DNA of 64,000 nucleotides from Lentilactobacillus raoultii (lineage in GTDB: Bacteria; Bacillota; Bacilli; Lactobacillales; Lactobacillaceae). The stretch covers positions 62,001 through 126,000 of the forward strand of contig NZ_LS422992.1 in the NCBI RefSeq assembly GCF_900411375.1. The letters are read 5' to 3'. The notes under the pieces were generated by a model, which had not been told where the DNA came from, ran no database searches, and worked only from the letters and a program-made list of their open reading frames with translations. The translations under genes and the position numbers were made by a program. Below, piece by piece: positions 1-10,032 of the stretch (positions are counted from its first letter, which is position 1; each line of letters starts with the position of its first letter).

Positions 1-3000
1 AATACAAGCGTATTCGTTATAAGGGAATTGTTTGTGATCGATGTGGTGTTGAAGTTACCCGTTCGAAGGTTCGTCGTGAGCGAATGGGTCACATTGAACT
101 CGCAGCTCCGGTAACCCATATTTGGTACTTTAAAGGTATCCCAAGCCGAATGGGACTTGTTCTTGATATGAGCCCTCGGGCACTGGAAGAAATTATCTAC
201 TTTGCTTCATACGTGGTTACTGATTCTGGTAACACGCCGTTGGAAAAGAAGCAGTTACTTTCAGAACGCGAATATCGTGAGAAGAAGACTGAGTATGGCC
301 CACGATTTGAAGCTCAGATTGGTGCTGAAGCAATTAAAACGTTGTTAAACGACGTTGATGTTAATAAAGAAGTCACTGAGTTAAAAGATGAGTTGAAGAA
401 CGCAACTGGCCAAAAGCGAACTCGTGCGGTTCGACGGTTGGATATCTTGGAAGCATTTGTTCAGTCGGGCAATAAGCTTTCTTGGATGGTTCTTGATACG
501 ATTCCAGTGATTCCACCTGATCTACGACCAATGGTTCAATTAGAGGGTGGGCGGTTTGCCACCTCTGATTTGAATGATTTGTATCGACGGGTGATTAACC
601 GTAATAACCGATTAAAACGATTACTCGATTTAAATGCACCGGGAATTATCGTTCAAAACGAAAAACGAATGCTTCAAGAAGCCGTTGATGCATTAATTGA
701 CAATGGCCGACGTGGCCGACCAGTTGCCGGCCCAGGTAACCGACCACTCAAATCCTTGTCGCATATGCTTAAAGGAAAGCAGGGCCGTTTCCGTCAAAAC
801 TTACTTGGTAAGCGAGTTGACTATTCTGGCCGTTCTGTTATTGATGTGGGTCCAAGCTTAAAGATGAACCAAATGGGATTGCCTGTTCCGATGGCAATGG
901 AATTGTTTAAACCATTTATCATGAAGGAATTGGTTGGTCGCAAACTGGCTTCCAATATTAAGAATGCCAAGCGAAAAATTGAACGCCAAGATGACGATGT
1001 CTTTAGCGTTCTTGAAGATGTTATCAAGGAGCATCCGGTTTTGCTAAACCGAGCCCCAACACTTCACCGTTTGGGAATTCAAGCTTTTGAACCGGTTTTG
1101 GTAAGTGGTAAATCAATGCGGCTTCACCCGTTAGTATGTGAAGCTTACAATGCCGATTTTGATGGTGACCAAATGGCAATTCACGTGCCGTTGTCTGATG
1201 AAGCTCAGGCTGAATCACGGCTGCTCATGTTAGCTGCCGGTCATATTTTGGCACCTAAAGATGGTAAGCCAGTGGTAACACCGTCTCAAGATATGGTTAT
1301 TGGAAATTATTACCTGACGATGGAAGAAAAAGGTCGTGAAGGTGAAGGAATGATCTTCAATTCACCTGATGAAGTTGGCCTGGCTTTTCGAAACGGGATC
1401 GTTCATTGGCACACCCGAATTGGGATTAAAGCATCTTCATATCCTGACAAATCATTTACCAAAGAACAATTAGGCAAGATTTTGATTACTTCTGTTGGTA
1501 AAGTGATTTTTAACCGAATTCTGCCAAAAGATTTTCCATATATTAATGAACCAACTGAAACTAATATTAATGGATTCTTAGATGATAAGTACTTCCTTGA
1601 ACCTGGCGAAGATATTCATGAACATCTTCAAAATGCTGAGTTGGTACCGCCATTTAAGAAGGGCTTCCTTAGTGATATCATTGCTCAAGTCTATAAGATC
1701 TATAAGGTGACGGAGACGTCTCTCTTCTTGGACCGAATGAAGGATTTGGGATATGATGAGTCAACGAAATCCGGTTTAACCGTGGGAATTTCTGATATTA
1801 CTGAACTTCCTGATAAGCAGAAAATCATTGACGAAGCGCATAAGAAAGTTGAAATGGTCACCAAGCAATTCCGTCGTGGATTAATTACTGATCATGAACG
1901 ATATGAACGGGTTATTGGTATTTGGAACGACGCCAAGGACGACATTCAGAAGCGATTGATGGAAGCTCAGGATCCACAAAATCCAATCTACATGATGAGT
2001 GATTCCGGAGCGCGTGGTAATATCTCAAACTTTACTCAGTTAGCCGGAATGCGTGGACTAATGGCGGCTCCTAATGGTGAAATCATGGAATTGCCAATCA
2101 CATCAAACTTCCGTGAAGGCCTTTCGGTTTTGGAAATGTTTATTTCAACCCATGGTGCCCGTAAAGGAATGACTGATACAGCGCTTAAGACTGCCAACTC
2201 TGGTTACTTGACTCGTCGATTAGTCGATGTGGCTCAAGATGTCATTGTTCGTGAAAAAGATTGTGGTACCGATCGTGGTTTAACAATCACTGCAATTACT
2301 GAAGGTAACGAAATGATCGAACCACTTTATGATCGAATTGTGGGTCGTTATGCATTGAAGACAATTAAGAACCCAAAGACGGGTGACGTGATTGTCCCAG
2401 CTCAGACAATGATCAATGAAGACCAAGCTCAGAAGATCGATCAACTTGGAATTAAGGAAGTCACGATTCGATCAGCCTTTACTTGCAATACTGTTCACGG
2501 TGTTTGTGAGAAATGTTATGGTCGAAACATGGCAACTGGTGACGAAGTTGAAGTTGGTGAAGCAGTCGGAACGGTTGCTGCTCAATCAATTGGTGAACCA
2601 GGTACCCAGTTAACAATGCGGAACTTCCATACTGGTGGTGTTGCTGGAAACGCTGATATTACGCAAGGACTTCCACGAGTCCAAGAAATTTTTGAAGCTC
2701 GGAATCCAAAAGGTAAAGCTGAAATTAGTGAAGTAACTGGAACCATTGAATCAATTGAAGAAAATCCAGCTGAAAGAACTAAAGAGATTACGGTTAAAGG
2801 TGAAGCTGATACCAGAACTTACACGGTTCCGATCACAGCAAGAATGAAAGTTGCTGAAGGCGACTTTATTCACCGTGGTTCTGCCCTTAATGAAGGTTCT
2901 GTTGATCCTAAGGAACTCTTGAAGGTTCGTGATGTGTTATCGACTGAAAACTACCTCTTGCATGAAGTTCAAAAAGTTTACCGAATGCAAGGTGTGGAAG

Positions 3001-3482
3001 TGGCTGATAAGCATGTGGAAATCATGATTCGACAAATGCTTCGAAAAGTTCGAATTATGGATCCAGGTGACACAGATGTTCTTCCTGGAACTTTAATGGA
3101 TATCAATGACTTTAGAAGTAGTAATGCTGATACGGTTATTTCTGGCGGAATTCCTGCAACTGCACGGCCAGTGCTTCTTGGTATTACCAAGGCAGCTCTT
3201 GAAACAAATAGTTTCTTGTCTGCCGCTTCATTCCAAGAAACAACTCGTGTGCTAACTGATGCAGCAATTCGTGGTAAGAATGATCCGTTAGTTGGCTTGA
3301 AAGAAAATGTTATTATTGGTAAATTGATTCCAGCTGGTACCGGAATGCCGGATTACCGTGGTATCAAGCCGGAAGAAATCGGCGGTTCTTCAACTGATGG
3401 TGTTTATTCCATTAGTGAGCTCGAAGAAAAGATGAAAGCTGAAGATGCCAAAAAGAGTAAACCGACAAAAACAACCAAATAA
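1..3482 (+). CDS. rpoC: DNA-directed RNA polymerase beta' subunit (5' end missing)
   Basis: This is the large catalytic subunit of RNA polymerase, which carries the active-site Mg2+ loop. The gene enters from the left edge: reading continues in frame upstream of the first Met (position 84) through the second half of the N-terminal zinc finger (CDRCGVEVT), so the true start lies outside the window and about the first 50-60 residues are missing. The invariant NADFDGDQM motif is intact near 1150-1175. The second zinc site (CGTDRG with [11 protein letters not shown]) and the conserved [12 protein letters not shown] segment of the trigger-loop region are present around 2260-2625. Roughly 1160 residues are visible, which fits a Firmicute beta' of about 1200. 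A strong terminator follows directly. Confidence 0.99.
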   Translation, partial: YKRIRYKGIVCDRCGVEVTRSKVRRERMGHIELAAPVTHIWYFKGIPSRMGLVLDMSPRALEEIIYFASYVVTDSGNTPLEKKQLLSEREYREKKTEYGPRFEAQIGAEAIKTLLNDVDVNKEVTELKDELKNATGQKRTRAVRRLDILEAFVQSGNKLSWMVLDTIPVIPPDLRPMVQLEGGRFATSDLNDLYRRVINRNNRLKRLLDLNAPGIIVQNEKRMLQEAVDALIDNGRRGRPVAGPGNRPLKSLSHMLKGKQGRFRQNLLGKRVDYSGRSVIDVGPSLKMNQMGLPVPMAMELFKPFIMKELVGRKLASNIKNAKRKIERQDDDVFSVLEDVIKEHPVLLNRAPTLHRLGIQAFEPVLVSGKSMRLHPLVCEAYNADFDGDQMAIHVPLSDEAQAESRLLMLAAGHILAPKDGKPVVTPSQDMVIGNYYLTMEEKGREGEGMIFNSPDEVGLAFRNGIVHWHTRIGIKASSYPDKSFTKEQLGKILITSVGKVIFNRILPKDFPYINEPTETNINGFLDDKYFLEPGEDIHEHLQNAELVPPFKKGFLSDIIAQVYKIYKVTETSLFLDRMKDLGYDESTKSGLTVGISDITELPDKQKIIDEAHKKVEMVTKQFRRGLITDHERYERVIGIWNDAKDDIQKRLMEAQDPQNPIYMMSDSGARGNISNFTQLAGMRGLMAAPNGEIMELPITSNFREGLSVLEMFISTHGARKGMTDTALKTANSGYLTRRLVDVAQDVIVREKDCGTDRGLTITAITEGNEMIEPLYDRIVGRYALKTIKNPKTGDVIVPAQTMINEDQAQKIDQLGIKEVTIRSAFTCNTVHGVCEKCYGRNMATGDEVEVGEAVGTVAAQSIGEPGTQLTMRNFHTGGVAGNADITQGLPRVQEIFEARNPKGKAEISEVTGTIESIEENPAERTKEITVKGEADTRTYTVPITARMKVAEGDFIHRGSALNEGSVDPKELLKVRDVLSTENYLLHEVQKVYRMQGVEVADKHVEIMIRQMLRKVRIMDPGDTDVLPGTLMDINDFRSSNADTVISGGIPATARPVLLGITKAALETNSFLSAASFQETTRVLTDAAIRGKNDPLVGLKENVIIGKLIPAGTGMPDYRGIKPEEIGGSSTDGVYSISELEEKMKAEDAKKSKPTKTTK

Positions 3483-3492
3483 ATTTCTTTAA

Positions 3493-3531
3493 AAAAAGAG
3501 TATCACCTGTAAATTAGGTGGTACTCTTTTT
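3493..3531. terminator. Bidirectional intrinsic terminator between rpoC and comC
   Basis: A 16-bp stem (left arm 3493-3508, right arm 3516-3531, one G-U pair) encloses a 7-nt loop. The left arm starts with a run of A and the right arm ends with a run of T, so it can end transcription of rpoC on the + strand and of the convergent prepilin peptidase gene on the - strand. Confidence 0.9.
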
Positions 3532-3555
3532 GTTATACATAGGATGACGGGGAAA

Positions 3556-4251
3556 TCAAGAACCGGTGATTAAGGGGATTAAAATATTAGCGTAATGAAC
3601 TACTATGAAATATCCAACAGTAATGAAGGGAACAAAGGGGATCTTATTATCTTTGGGCCAAGGTGCAATGATTAAATAAAGAAGTGCACTGACACAAGCA
3701 ATGCTTGAGATCCACAAAAGATGGCTAATCGAAAGGCAGATCCATAAGCAAAAGAACACGTCAATATCACCATTGCCGACAAACAATTGCCGATAATTTA
3801 GTGCGAGGCACAGACAATAAAGTAAACCGGCTATTAATAGCTGATAACAAGTATGATGACAAGATAGAAGACAAACAATTAATAATCCCAAGATTCCCCA
3901 AATGGGTAATTGCTTGCGTTTAAAATCAAACAAGCTAAGATGGGTTAAAATAAGTAAATTTAAAAGAGAAGGAATCGTTGTCGGTCGGAATTGTGTGACG
4001 GAAAAACAAATCCCAAGCATTAGCTCAAGAATTGGTGACGATAATGGAATCCGCTGATGGCAAAATCGGCATTTGCCTTTAAGGAAAACGTAGTTGATCA
4101 CTGGGATTAAATCACAGATAGGAAGCGGTTCTTTGCACTTGTCACAGTGTGAGCGCGGCGAAATAATTGATTCATGTCGCAGGTTACGAGTAACCGTTAA
4201 ATTTAGAAACGATGCCAAACTGGCACCCAATAAAAATTGAAATAGTATCAT
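3556..4251 (-). CDS. comC: Prepilin peptidase (type IV leader peptidase, ComC-like)
   Basis: This is a membrane aspartic protease of family A24 that cleaves and N-methylates type IV pilin-like precursors; in Firmicutes the substrates are the competence pseudopilins (ComGC and relatives). The 231-residue protein begins with the typical GASLASFLN segment. It carries the cytoplasmic zinc-binding loop with two CxxC pairs (CDKC, CRFC) at about residues 37-65. The two expected catalytic aspartates sit in FDFKRKQLP (about residue 109) and in GNGDID (about residue 159), followed by hydrophobic membrane segments. It is convergent to rpoC and stands alone. An AGAGGT ribosome site precedes the ATG. The assignment to competence is family knowledge; no com genes lie in the window. 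Confidence 0.9.
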   Translation of the reverse strand: MILFQFLLGASLASFLNLTVTRNLRHESIISPRSHCDKCKEPLPICDLIPVINYVFLKGKCRFCHQRIPLSSPILELMLGICFSVTQFRPTTIPSLLNLLILTHLSLFDFKRKQLPIWGILGLLIVCLLSCHHTCYQLLIAGLLYCLCLALNYRQLFVGNGDIDVFFCLWICLSISHLLWISSIACVSALLYLIIAPWPKDNKIPFVPFITVGYFIVVHYANILIPLITGS

Positions 4252-4444
4252 GATTTTTTACCTCTAATTATTACATACGATAGAATGCCGAAGTTTTTAG
4301 AAGAAAATATGATTAGAATGTCCATGATTGAAAAAGTTGCCCATAAGTTGGATCCTGAAAAAATTTGAAAGTAGATTTTTAAGAGTCGATGTTAATGGTT
4401 ATTTCAAATTTAAATTGAAAAATTAATTTTTTTGTTGCGAATGA

Positions 4445-4473
4445 TTGACACATTTTCGAAGTCATGATAAATT
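4445..4473 (+). promoter_or_regulatory. Promoter of rpsL-rpsG-fusA
   Basis: A perfect -35 TTGACA (4445-4450) is followed after 17 bp by TAAATT (4468-4473), 4 of 6 matches to the -10 consensus. It lies 150 nt upstream of rpsL, leaving a long untranslated leader. Confidence 0.7.
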
Positions 4474-4533
4474 AGACAAGGTGCTTTTTGTGACAGATTC
4501 CTGAAATCTCAGACATGCTGACTGTTTAAGACA

Positions 4534-4592
4534 AAAAGTGTTTGGCGGAACACATTTCTTTTTACATAAAAAAGAACCGCCTGGATGTGTGG
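4534..4592 (+). promoter_or_regulatory. Structured mRNA leader upstream of rpsL
   Basis: The leader holds several mutually exclusive pairings. GTGTT (4538-4542) can pair with AACAC (4549-4553), exposing GGCGG in the loop. GGCGG (4544-4548) can instead pair with CCGCC (4577-4581), enclosing a U-rich/A-rich hairpin (4556-4576), while ACACAT (4550-4555) can pair with ATGTGT (4585-4590); these last two helices cross, giving an H-type pseudoknot. Such an arrangement is typical of autogenous ribosomal-protein control. The pairing is seen by eye; the regulatory role is inference. The 374-nt interval 4252-4625 holds otherwise only the promoter and the rpsL ribosome site. Confidence 0.55.
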
Positions 4593-4625
4593 ACTTAAAA
4601 CAAATTATGAAAGGAGATCTTTTAG

Positions 4626-5039
4626 ATGCCAACAATTAACCAATTGGTCCGAAAAGGACGTCATTCTAGAAGTTCAAAATCAAAGTCACCAGCTTTAAAC
4701 TATGCTTACAATAGTTACAAGAAGAAGCAAGTCGTTGTGCCAGCTCCACAGAAGCGAGGCGTTGCAACCCGTGTGGGAACTATGACACCAAAGAAACCTA
4801 ACTCAGCTTTACGTAAGTATGCCCGTGTTCGGTTGTCAAACTTGATCGAAGTGACCGCTTATATTCCTGGGATTGGTCACAACTTGCAAGAGCATAGTGT
4901 TGTTTTAATTCGTGGTGGTCGTGTAAAGGACTTGCCTGGTGTTCGTTATCACGTTATTCGTGGTGCTCTTGATACTGCCGGTGTTACCGATCGTCGTCAA
5001 GGTCGTTCCAAGTACGGTACTAAGAAGCCTAAAGAATAA
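4626..5039 (+). CDS. rpsL: 30S ribosomal protein S12
   Basis: S12 sits at the decoding centre of the small subunit and controls translational accuracy; it is the classical site of streptomycin resistance. The 137-residue product has the family motifs [11 protein letters not shown] and the [28 protein letters not shown] block (quoted here by its ends, GIGHNLQEH and [14 protein letters not shown]). The lysines corresponding to the known resistance positions look wild type. A strong AAAGGAGA ribosome site precedes the ATG. First gene of the str operon with rpsG and fusA. Confidence 0.98.
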   Translation: MPTINQLVRKGRHSRSSKSKSPALNYAYNSYKKKQVVVPAPQKRGVATRVGTMTPKKPNSALRKYARVRLSNLIEVTAYIPGIGHNLQEHSVVLIRGGRVKDLPGVRYHVIRGALDTAGVTDRRQGRSKYGTKKPKE

Positions 5040-5094
5040 TTGAAGTCAAAAAATCTTAATTTTCGTTTTTTTGAAAAATGAGGAGGATAACGAA

Positions 5095-5565
5095 ATGCCT
5101 AGAAAAGGAAATGTTCAAAAGCGGGAAGTACTTCCCGATCCTATGTACAATTCAAAATTAGTTACTCGTTTAATCAACCGTTTAATGTTAGACGGTAAGC
5201 GAGGCACTGCATCAGAAATTTTATACGGTGCGTTTGATTTAATTAAAAAAGAAACCGGTAATGAGCCGGTAGATGTATTCGAGGAAGCAATGAAAAACGT
5301 TATGCCAGTCCTCGAAGTTAAGGCTCGTCGAGTTGGTGGATCTAACTACCAAGTACCGATTGAAGTTCGCCCTGATCGTCGAACAACTTTGGGCCTCCGC
5401 TGGCTTGTAAACTACGCACGTTTGCGTGGTGAGCACACGATGACTGAGCGTCTGGCACGTGAAATTATGGATGCTGCCAATAATACTGGTGCAGCCGTTA
5501 AGAAGCGTGAGGATACGCACAGAATGGCTGAAGCCAACCGTGCATTTGCTCACTATCGTTGGTAA
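5095..5565 (+). CDS. rpsG: 30S ribosomal protein S7
   Basis: S7 nucleates assembly of the 30S head and contacts the E-site tRNA. The product is 156 residues, the normal length, starting [10 protein letters not shown]. An upstream in-frame start at 5071 exists, but the ribosome site AGGAGG lies at 5081-5086, inside that longer reading, so ATG 5095 is the real start. Conserved segments include [13 protein letters not shown] and [12 protein letters not shown]. It lies 55 nt after rpsL and 74 nt before fusA. Confidence 0.98.
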   Translation: MPRKGNVQKREVLPDPMYNSKLVTRLINRLMLDGKRGTASEILYGAFDLIKKETGNEPVDVFEEAMKNVMPVLEVKARRVGGSNYQVPIEVRPDRRTTLGLRWLVNYARLRGEHTMTERLAREIMDAANNTGAAVKKREDTHRMAEANRAFAHYRW

Positions 5566-5586
5566 GATAATATTTGTTTTAAGCTT

Positions 5587-5620
5587 CGCATAAAAGGTGG
5601 CTTAGACCACTTTTTATACG
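5587..5620 (+). repeat. Long hairpin between rpsG and fusA
   Basis: A stem of about 14 bp (arms 5587-5600 and 5607-5620, one mismatch and one G-U pair) with a 6-nt loop sits in the intergenic space. The T tract belongs to the stem itself rather than following it, so it is at best a partial terminator; it could also be a processing site or transcript-stability element that sets fusA expression relative to rpsG. Confidence 0.55.
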
Positions 5621-5639
5621 AATTGGAAGGAGTAACACA

Positions 5640-7742
5640 ATGGCTAACAAACGAGAGTTTCCGCTAGAAAAAACTCGTAATATCGGAATTATGGCCCATA
5701 TCGATGCTGGTAAAACAACGACTACTGAACGTATTCTGTATTATACCGGTAAGATTCATAAGATTGGTGAAACCCATGATGGGGCTTCACAAATGGACTG
5801 GATGCCACAAGAACAAGAACGTGGGATTACTATTACGTCAGCTGCGACAACTGCTCAATGGAAAGACCATCGAATTAACATCATTGATACCCCCGGACAC
5901 GTTGACTTCACTGTTGAAGTTGAGCGTTCTCTGCGAGTACTTGATGGTGCAATTGCCGTTCTTGATGCACAGGCCGGTGTAGAGCCACAGACAGAAACTG
6001 TTTGGCGTCAAGCATCTGATTACGATGTTCCACGGATTGTCTTTGTTAATAAGATGGACAAGATTGGCGCAAACTTTGACTTTTCTGTTCATTCAATTGC
6101 TGATCGTTTGAATGCCAAGCCACTTGCCATTCAAATGCCAATCGGTGCTGAAGATCAGTTTGAAGGGGTTATTGACCTCATCGAAATGAAAGCCGATTTG
6201 TATGATGAAGACAAGCTTGGAACGGAATGGGATACAGTTGATATTCCGGATGAATATAAAGAAGAAGCTAAGAAGCGTCGTGAGCAATTAATTGAAACGG
6301 TTGCTGACGTTGACGATGACATTATGGATAAGTATCTTGAAGGCGAAGAAATTTCGATTCCTGAGCTGAAGGCTGCCATCCGTAAAGCAACTTTGAACTT
6401 GGAACTCTTCCCAGTATTAGCTGGTTCAGCTTTCAAGAACAAAGGTGTACAAATGTTGATGGATGCCGTTATTGACTACTTACCATCTCCACTTGATGTT
6501 AAGCCTTACAACGCAACTGATCCTGCAACTGACGAAAAAGTTGAATTAAAAGCTAACGATGACGCAAGCTTTGCCGCCTTGGCATTTAAGGTTGCAACTG
6601 ATCCATTCGTTGGTCGTTTAACTTATATTCGGGTTTACTCAGGGACACTTGAATCGGGATCATATATTTTGAATGCAACTAAGGATAAACGCGAGCGTGT
6701 TGGACGATTACTCCAAATGCATTCAAATCACCGTCAGGAAATTCCTGAAGTATTTTCTGGTGATATTGCGGCGGCTATTGGTTTGAAAAACACCACAACT
6801 GGTGATTCACTAACTGACGTTAAGCGTCCACTGCATCTTGAGTCAATGGACTTTCCTGATCCAGTTATTCAAGTTGCTGTTGAGCCAAAAACTAAAGCTG
6901 ATCAAGATAAGATGAATGTTGCCTTGCAGAAACTTTCTGAAGAAGATCCAACATTCAAGGCTGAAACTAATCCTGAAACCGGTGAAACATTAATTGCCGG
7001 AATGGGTGAGCTGCATTTGGATATCATTATTGATCGGATGCGTCGTGAGTTTAATGTTGATGCAAAAGTTGGTGCACCACAAGTTTCATATCGTGAAGCA
7101 TTTACTAAGCAAACCTCTGCTCAAGGTAAATTTGTTCGTCAGTCAGGTGGTAAAGGTCAATACGGTGATGTTTGGATTGAATTTACGCCAAACGAAGAAG
7201 GTAAAGGCTTTGAATTCGAAGACGCCATTGTTGGTGGTGTTGTTCCTCGTGAATTCATTCCTGCCGTTGAACAAGGTTTGAAAGAATCTTTGCAAAATGG
7301 TGTTCTGGCCGGTTACCCACTGGTTGATTTAAAAGCTAAGCTATATGATGGTAGTTATCATGAAGTCGATTCTAGTGAAGCCGCCTTTAAGGTTGCTGCA
7401 TCATTAGCACTTCGAAATGCTGCTAAAACGGCTGCCCCTGTCATTCTTGAACCGATCATGAAGGTTGATATCAACGTTCCTGAAGAGTACATGGGTGATA
7501 TTATGGGCCAAGTTACTGCACGTCGAGGCCGTGTTGATGGGATGGAAAGTCGAAGTGGGGCTGAAGTTATTCATTCATTTGTGCCATTGGCAGAAATGTT
7601 TGGTTACGCAACCACTCTTCGTTCAGCCTCTCAAGGCCGTGGTACTTTTACAATGACATTTGATCATTACGAGCCAGTACCAAAGAGCATTCAAGAAGAA
7701 ATTATCAAGAAGAATGGCGGCAACACAGGCGACAATAAGTAA
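5640..7742 (+). CDS. fusA: Translation elongation factor G
   Basis: EF-G is the GTPase that drives translocation of tRNA and mRNA on the ribosome and, with RRF, recycles ribosomes. The 700-residue protein has all G-domain motifs: [12 protein letters not shown] (P-loop), RGITI (switch I), DTPGHVDFT (G3) and NKMD (G4). Domains II-V follow, with the domain IV loop region around [15 protein letters not shown]. Length and motifs are those of a canonical bacterial EF-G rather than a tetracycline-resistance TetM-type paralogue. It is the last gene of the str operon and is followed by a terminator. Confidence 0.98.
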   Translation: MANKREFPLEKTRNIGIMAHIDAGKTTTTERILYYTGKIHKIGETHDGASQMDWMPQEQERGITITSAATTAQWKDHRINIIDTPGHVDFTVEVERSLRVLDGAIAVLDAQAGVEPQTETVWRQASDYDVPRIVFVNKMDKIGANFDFSVHSIADRLNAKPLAIQMPIGAEDQFEGVIDLIEMKADLYDEDKLGTEWDTVDIPDEYKEEAKKRREQLIETVADVDDDIMDKYLEGEEISIPELKAAIRKATLNLELFPVLAGSAFKNKGVQMLMDAVIDYLPSPLDVKPYNATDPATDEKVELKANDDASFAALAFKVATDPFVGRLTYIRVYSGTLESGSYILNATKDKRERVGRLLQMHSNHRQEIPEVFSGDIAAAIGLKNTTTGDSLTDVKRPLHLESMDFPDPVIQVAVEPKTKADQDKMNVALQKLSEEDPTFKAETNPETGETLIAGMGELHLDIIIDRMRREFNVDAKVGAPQVSYREAFTKQTSAQGKFVRQSGGKGQYGDVWIEFTPNEEGKGFEFEDAIVGGVVPREFIPAVEQGLKESLQNGVLAGYPLVDLKAKLYDGSYHEVDSSEAAFKVAASLALRNAAKTAAPVILEPIMKVDINVPEEYMGDIMGQVTARRGRVDGMESRSGAEVIHSFVPLAEMFGYATTLRSASQGRGTFTMTFDHYEPVPKSIQEEIIKKNGGNTGDNK

Positions 7743-7754
7743 AAAATATTTTTG

Positions 7755-7782
7755 AGAGATTGGGTTTTCCAATCTCTTTTTT
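7755..7782 (+). terminator. Intrinsic terminator after fusA
   Basis: AGAGATTGG (7755-7763) pairs with CCAATCTCT (7769-7777) across a 5-nt loop and is followed by a T tract. It closes the str operon. Confidence 0.9.
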
Positions 7783-7915
7783 GTTGAAACTTTTACCGAT
7801 ATGTTCAAAAGGTAATTTGAATTTGGACTTTAAAATGCTGAGATGAATTAAATTAAAGTTTTGGATTAAGTAGTTGATGACAAATATATTACAAAATCAG
7901 ATTGTTGAACTTGGG

Positions 7916-7938
7916 GCTTGTTTTAGCAAGCTTTTTTT
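7916..7938 (+). terminator. Terminator-like hairpin overlapping the rpsJ promoter
   Basis: GCTTG (7916-7920) pairs with CAAGC (7927-7931) across 6 nt, followed by seven T (7932-7938); G-U pairs could lengthen the stem. It lies within the -35 to -10 spacer of the predicted rpsJ promoter. It could stop read-through from upstream, so that only transcripts starting at the rpsJ promoter enter the ribosomal superoperon. Apart from this, the promoter and the leader, the 361-nt interval 7743-8103 shows nothing recognisable. Confidence 0.5.
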
Positions 7939-7946
7939 AGTACACT
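7918..7946 (+). promoter_or_regulatory. Probable promoter of the S10-spc-alpha superoperon
   Basis: TTGTTT (7918-7923) and TACACT (7941-7946) are separated by 17 bp, 158 nt before the rpsJ ATG. The match is partial, but no better candidate lies upstream of rpsJ and the position fits the long leader. Confidence 0.5.
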
Positions 7947-8005
7947 AGTTAAGTACTGTTTTGAGGGATAATTGTGTCCAGAAAAACGTATAGGTAAGCT
8001 TTGAT

Positions 8006-8061
8006 GTGAAAGGTTGCGACACACCCGGATGCTTTGCCATGGGTTTGGCGGTAATTTTCAC
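8006..8061 (+). promoter_or_regulatory. Structured mRNA leader upstream of rpsJ
   Basis: GTGAAA (8006-8011) and TTTCAC (8056-8061) close a domain. Inside are two mutually exclusive hairpins: ACCC-GG-ATG (8023-8031) with CAT-GGGT (8038-8044), or TGCCA (8035-8039) with TGGCG (8046-8050). The element ends about 30 nt before the rpsJ ribosome site. It looks like an autogenous ribosomal-protein leader, but I cannot name a described family for it, and the regulatory role is inference. Confidence 0.5.
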
Positions 8062-8103
8062 GGAGTTAGTCTTATTTTTAAAATAGACGAAGGAGGGAAT
8101 ACA

Positions 8104-8412
8104 ATGGCAAAACAAAAAATTCGTATTCGTTTAAAGGCGTACGAGCATCGTATCCTAGATCAATCTGCAGATAAAATTGTTGCAACGGCACAGAGAACTG
8201 GGGCTACAATTTCTGGTCCAATTCCATTGCCAACTGAACGAACAATTTATACTGTACTTGCTTCACCGCATAAGTTTAAAGATGCACGTGAGCAATTTGA
8301 GATTTTGACTCATAAACGATTAATTGATATTTTAAACCCAACGCCAAAGACAGTTGATTCGCTGATGAAGCTTGATCTGCCTAGTGGTGTTGATATTGAA
8401 ATTAAACTTTAA
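8104..8412 (+). CDS. rpsJ: 30S ribosomal protein S10
   Basis: S10 is a 30S head protein that also serves as NusE in transcription antitermination. The 102-residue product starts [19 protein letters not shown] and contains the conserved GPIPLPTE loop. A longer in-frame reading from 8014 is rejected because it runs through the structured leader, whereas GAAGGAGGG at 8089-8097 is well placed for ATG 8104. First gene of the S10-spc-alpha superoperon. Confidence 0.98.
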   Translation: MAKQKIRIRLKAYEHRILDQSADKIVATAQRTGATISGPIPLPTERTIYTVLASPHKFKDAREQFEILTHKRLIDILNPTPKTVDSLMKLDLPSGVDIEIKL

Positions 8413-8440
8413 TTAAATACAAAATATTGGAGGTGTACTC

Positions 8441-9076
8441 ATGACCAGAAAAGGAATCTTAGGAAAAAAGGTTGGAATGACGCAAGTCTTCACTGAAAGC
8501 GGCGAATTAGTCCCAGTAACAGTCGTTGAAGTGACACCTAATGTCATTATGCAAATCAAGACCGTTGAAAATGACGGTTACGATGCTGTTCAATTGGGTT
8601 ATTCGGATAAGCGAGCAGTGCTTACAAATAAACCTGAACAAGGTCATGCAAAGAAAGCAAAAACGACTCCTAAGCGCTTCATTAAGGAAATCAAAGATGT
8701 TGAGCTGGGAGATTATAAGGTAGCTGAAGAAATCAAGGCAGATATCTTTAAGCCAGGTGACATCGTTGATGTAACCGGTACAACTAAAGGTCATGGATAC
8801 CAAGGTAACGTCCATAAAGATGGACAATCACGTGGTCCTGAAACTCACGGGTCTCGTTATCACCGTCGTCCAGGTTCACTTGGGCCAATCATTAACCGAG
8901 TTGTTCCAGGAATGAAATTGCCAGGAAGAATGGGTAATAAAACTGTTACAATTCAAAACCTTGAAATTGTAAATGCCGATACTGACAATAACGTTATCTT
9001 AATCAAGGGTAATGTTCCAGGTGCAAACAAATCATTTGTTACAATTCGAAGCGCCGTTCGCGGTGCAAACAAATAG
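8441..9076 (+). CDS. rplC: 50S ribosomal protein L3
   Basis: L3 is an early assembly protein whose long loop reaches toward the peptidyl transferase centre. The 211-residue product begins [17 protein letters not shown], the family signature, and carries the conserved [12 protein letters not shown] and [19 protein letters not shown] segments, which include the Gln and Arg residues near the catalytic centre. AGGTG ribosome site; 28 nt after rpsJ. Confidence 0.98.
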   Translation: MTRKGILGKKVGMTQVFTESGELVPVTVVEVTPNVIMQIKTVENDGYDAVQLGYSDKRAVLTNKPEQGHAKKAKTTPKRFIKEIKDVELGDYKVAEEIKADIFKPGDIVDVTGTTKGHGYQGNVHKDGQSRGPETHGSRYHRRPGSLGPIINRVVPGMKLPGRMGNKTVTIQNLEIVNADTDNNVILIKGNVPGANKSFVTIRSAVRGANK

Positions 9077-9093
9077 AAGGGAGGCAACTATAG

Positions 9094-9717
9094 ATGACTG
9101 ATGTAGCATTATATAAGCAAGATGGTACTCAAAACGGAACAGTTTCTTTAAATGAAACTATTTTTGGTATTGAACCTAATAATAATGTTGTTTTTGATGC
9201 AATCGTAATGCAGCGTGCATCTAAACGACAAGGAACTCACGCAGTTAAAAACCGTTCAGCTGTTCGTGGTGGTGGTAAGAAACCATGGCGTCAAAAAGGA
9301 ACTGGTCGAGCACGTCAAGGTTCTATTCGTTCACCACAGTGGCGTGGTGGCGGAATTGTTTTTGGCCCTACTCCACGTTCATATGCCTATCATTTGCCTA
9401 AGAAAGTTTCACGCTTAGCTTTGAAATCAGTGCTTTCAGAGAAAGTTGCTGATGAAAAACTATTGGTTGTTGATGAATTATCATTCGACAAGCCTAAAAC
9501 AAAAGAATTTGCAGCATTATTAGGGAAATTAAACGTTTCAACCAAGACTTTAGTTGTTTTGGAAGACGGTAACGAGAAAGCATCACTTTCTGCACGGAAC
9601 CTTGAGAACGTCAAGGTTGTTTCAGCTGATGGCATTAATACATTAGATGTAGCAGATCATGATAAAGTTGTCATTACAAAGGCTGCGCTTTCTCGAGTAG
9701 AGGAGGTGCTCGCATAA
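9094..9717 (+). CDS. rplD: 50S ribosomal protein L4
   Basis: L4 lines the peptide exit tunnel and in enterobacteria represses its own operon. The 207-residue product has the tunnel-loop signature [19 protein letters not shown] and the following GGGIVFGP segment, regions where macrolide-resistance changes are known; they look wild type. The stop codon overlaps the start of rplW by one base (TAATG), suggesting translational coupling. Confidence 0.98.
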   Translation: MTDVALYKQDGTQNGTVSLNETIFGIEPNNNVVFDAIVMQRASKRQGTHAVKNRSAVRGGGKKPWRQKGTGRARQGSIRSPQWRGGGIVFGPTPRSYAYHLPKKVSRLALKSVLSEKVADEKLLVVDELSFDKPKTKEFAALLGKLNVSTKTLVVLEDGNEKASLSARNLENVKVVSADGINTLDVADHDKVVITKAALSRVEEVLA

Positions 9718-10004
9718 TGGAATCACGTGATGTTATTTTACGCCCAGTTATTACTGAAGAATCAACCAGTAAAATGGACAACAAAACATACACCTTTGAT
9801 GTTGATTTACGAGCAACTAAGACACAAGTAAAAAAAGCAATTGAAGATATTTTTGATGTCAAAGTTGTTCGAGTTAATATTATGAATGTTCGTGGTAAGT
9901 TAAAGCGACAAGGACGTTATTCTGGTTACACTAAAAAGCGTCGTAAAGCAATCGTTACTTTATCGGAAGACTCAAAGGAAATCCAATTATTTAGCGAAGA
10001 ATAA
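9717..10004 (+). CDS. rplW: 50S ribosomal protein L23
   Basis: L23 surrounds the tunnel exit and is the docking site for trigger factor and SRP. The 95-residue product has the N-terminal RPVITEEST motif and the [13 protein letters not shown] strand of the family. It overlaps rplD by one base, and its ribosome site GAGGAGG lies inside the rplD coding end. Confidence 0.97.
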   Translation: MESRDVILRPVITEESTSKMDNKTYTFDVDLRATKTQVKKAIEDIFDVKVVRVNIMNVRGKLKRQGRYSGYTKKRRKAIVTLSEDSKEIQLFSEE

Positions 10005-10032
10005 TTATTTAATGAATTAGGAGGGAAACGTT

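Noticed and set aside
5239-5553. 104-codon reading frame on the minus strand inside rpsG
   Set aside because: It is a shadow of the highly conserved rpsG coding sequence and has no ribosome site or promoter.
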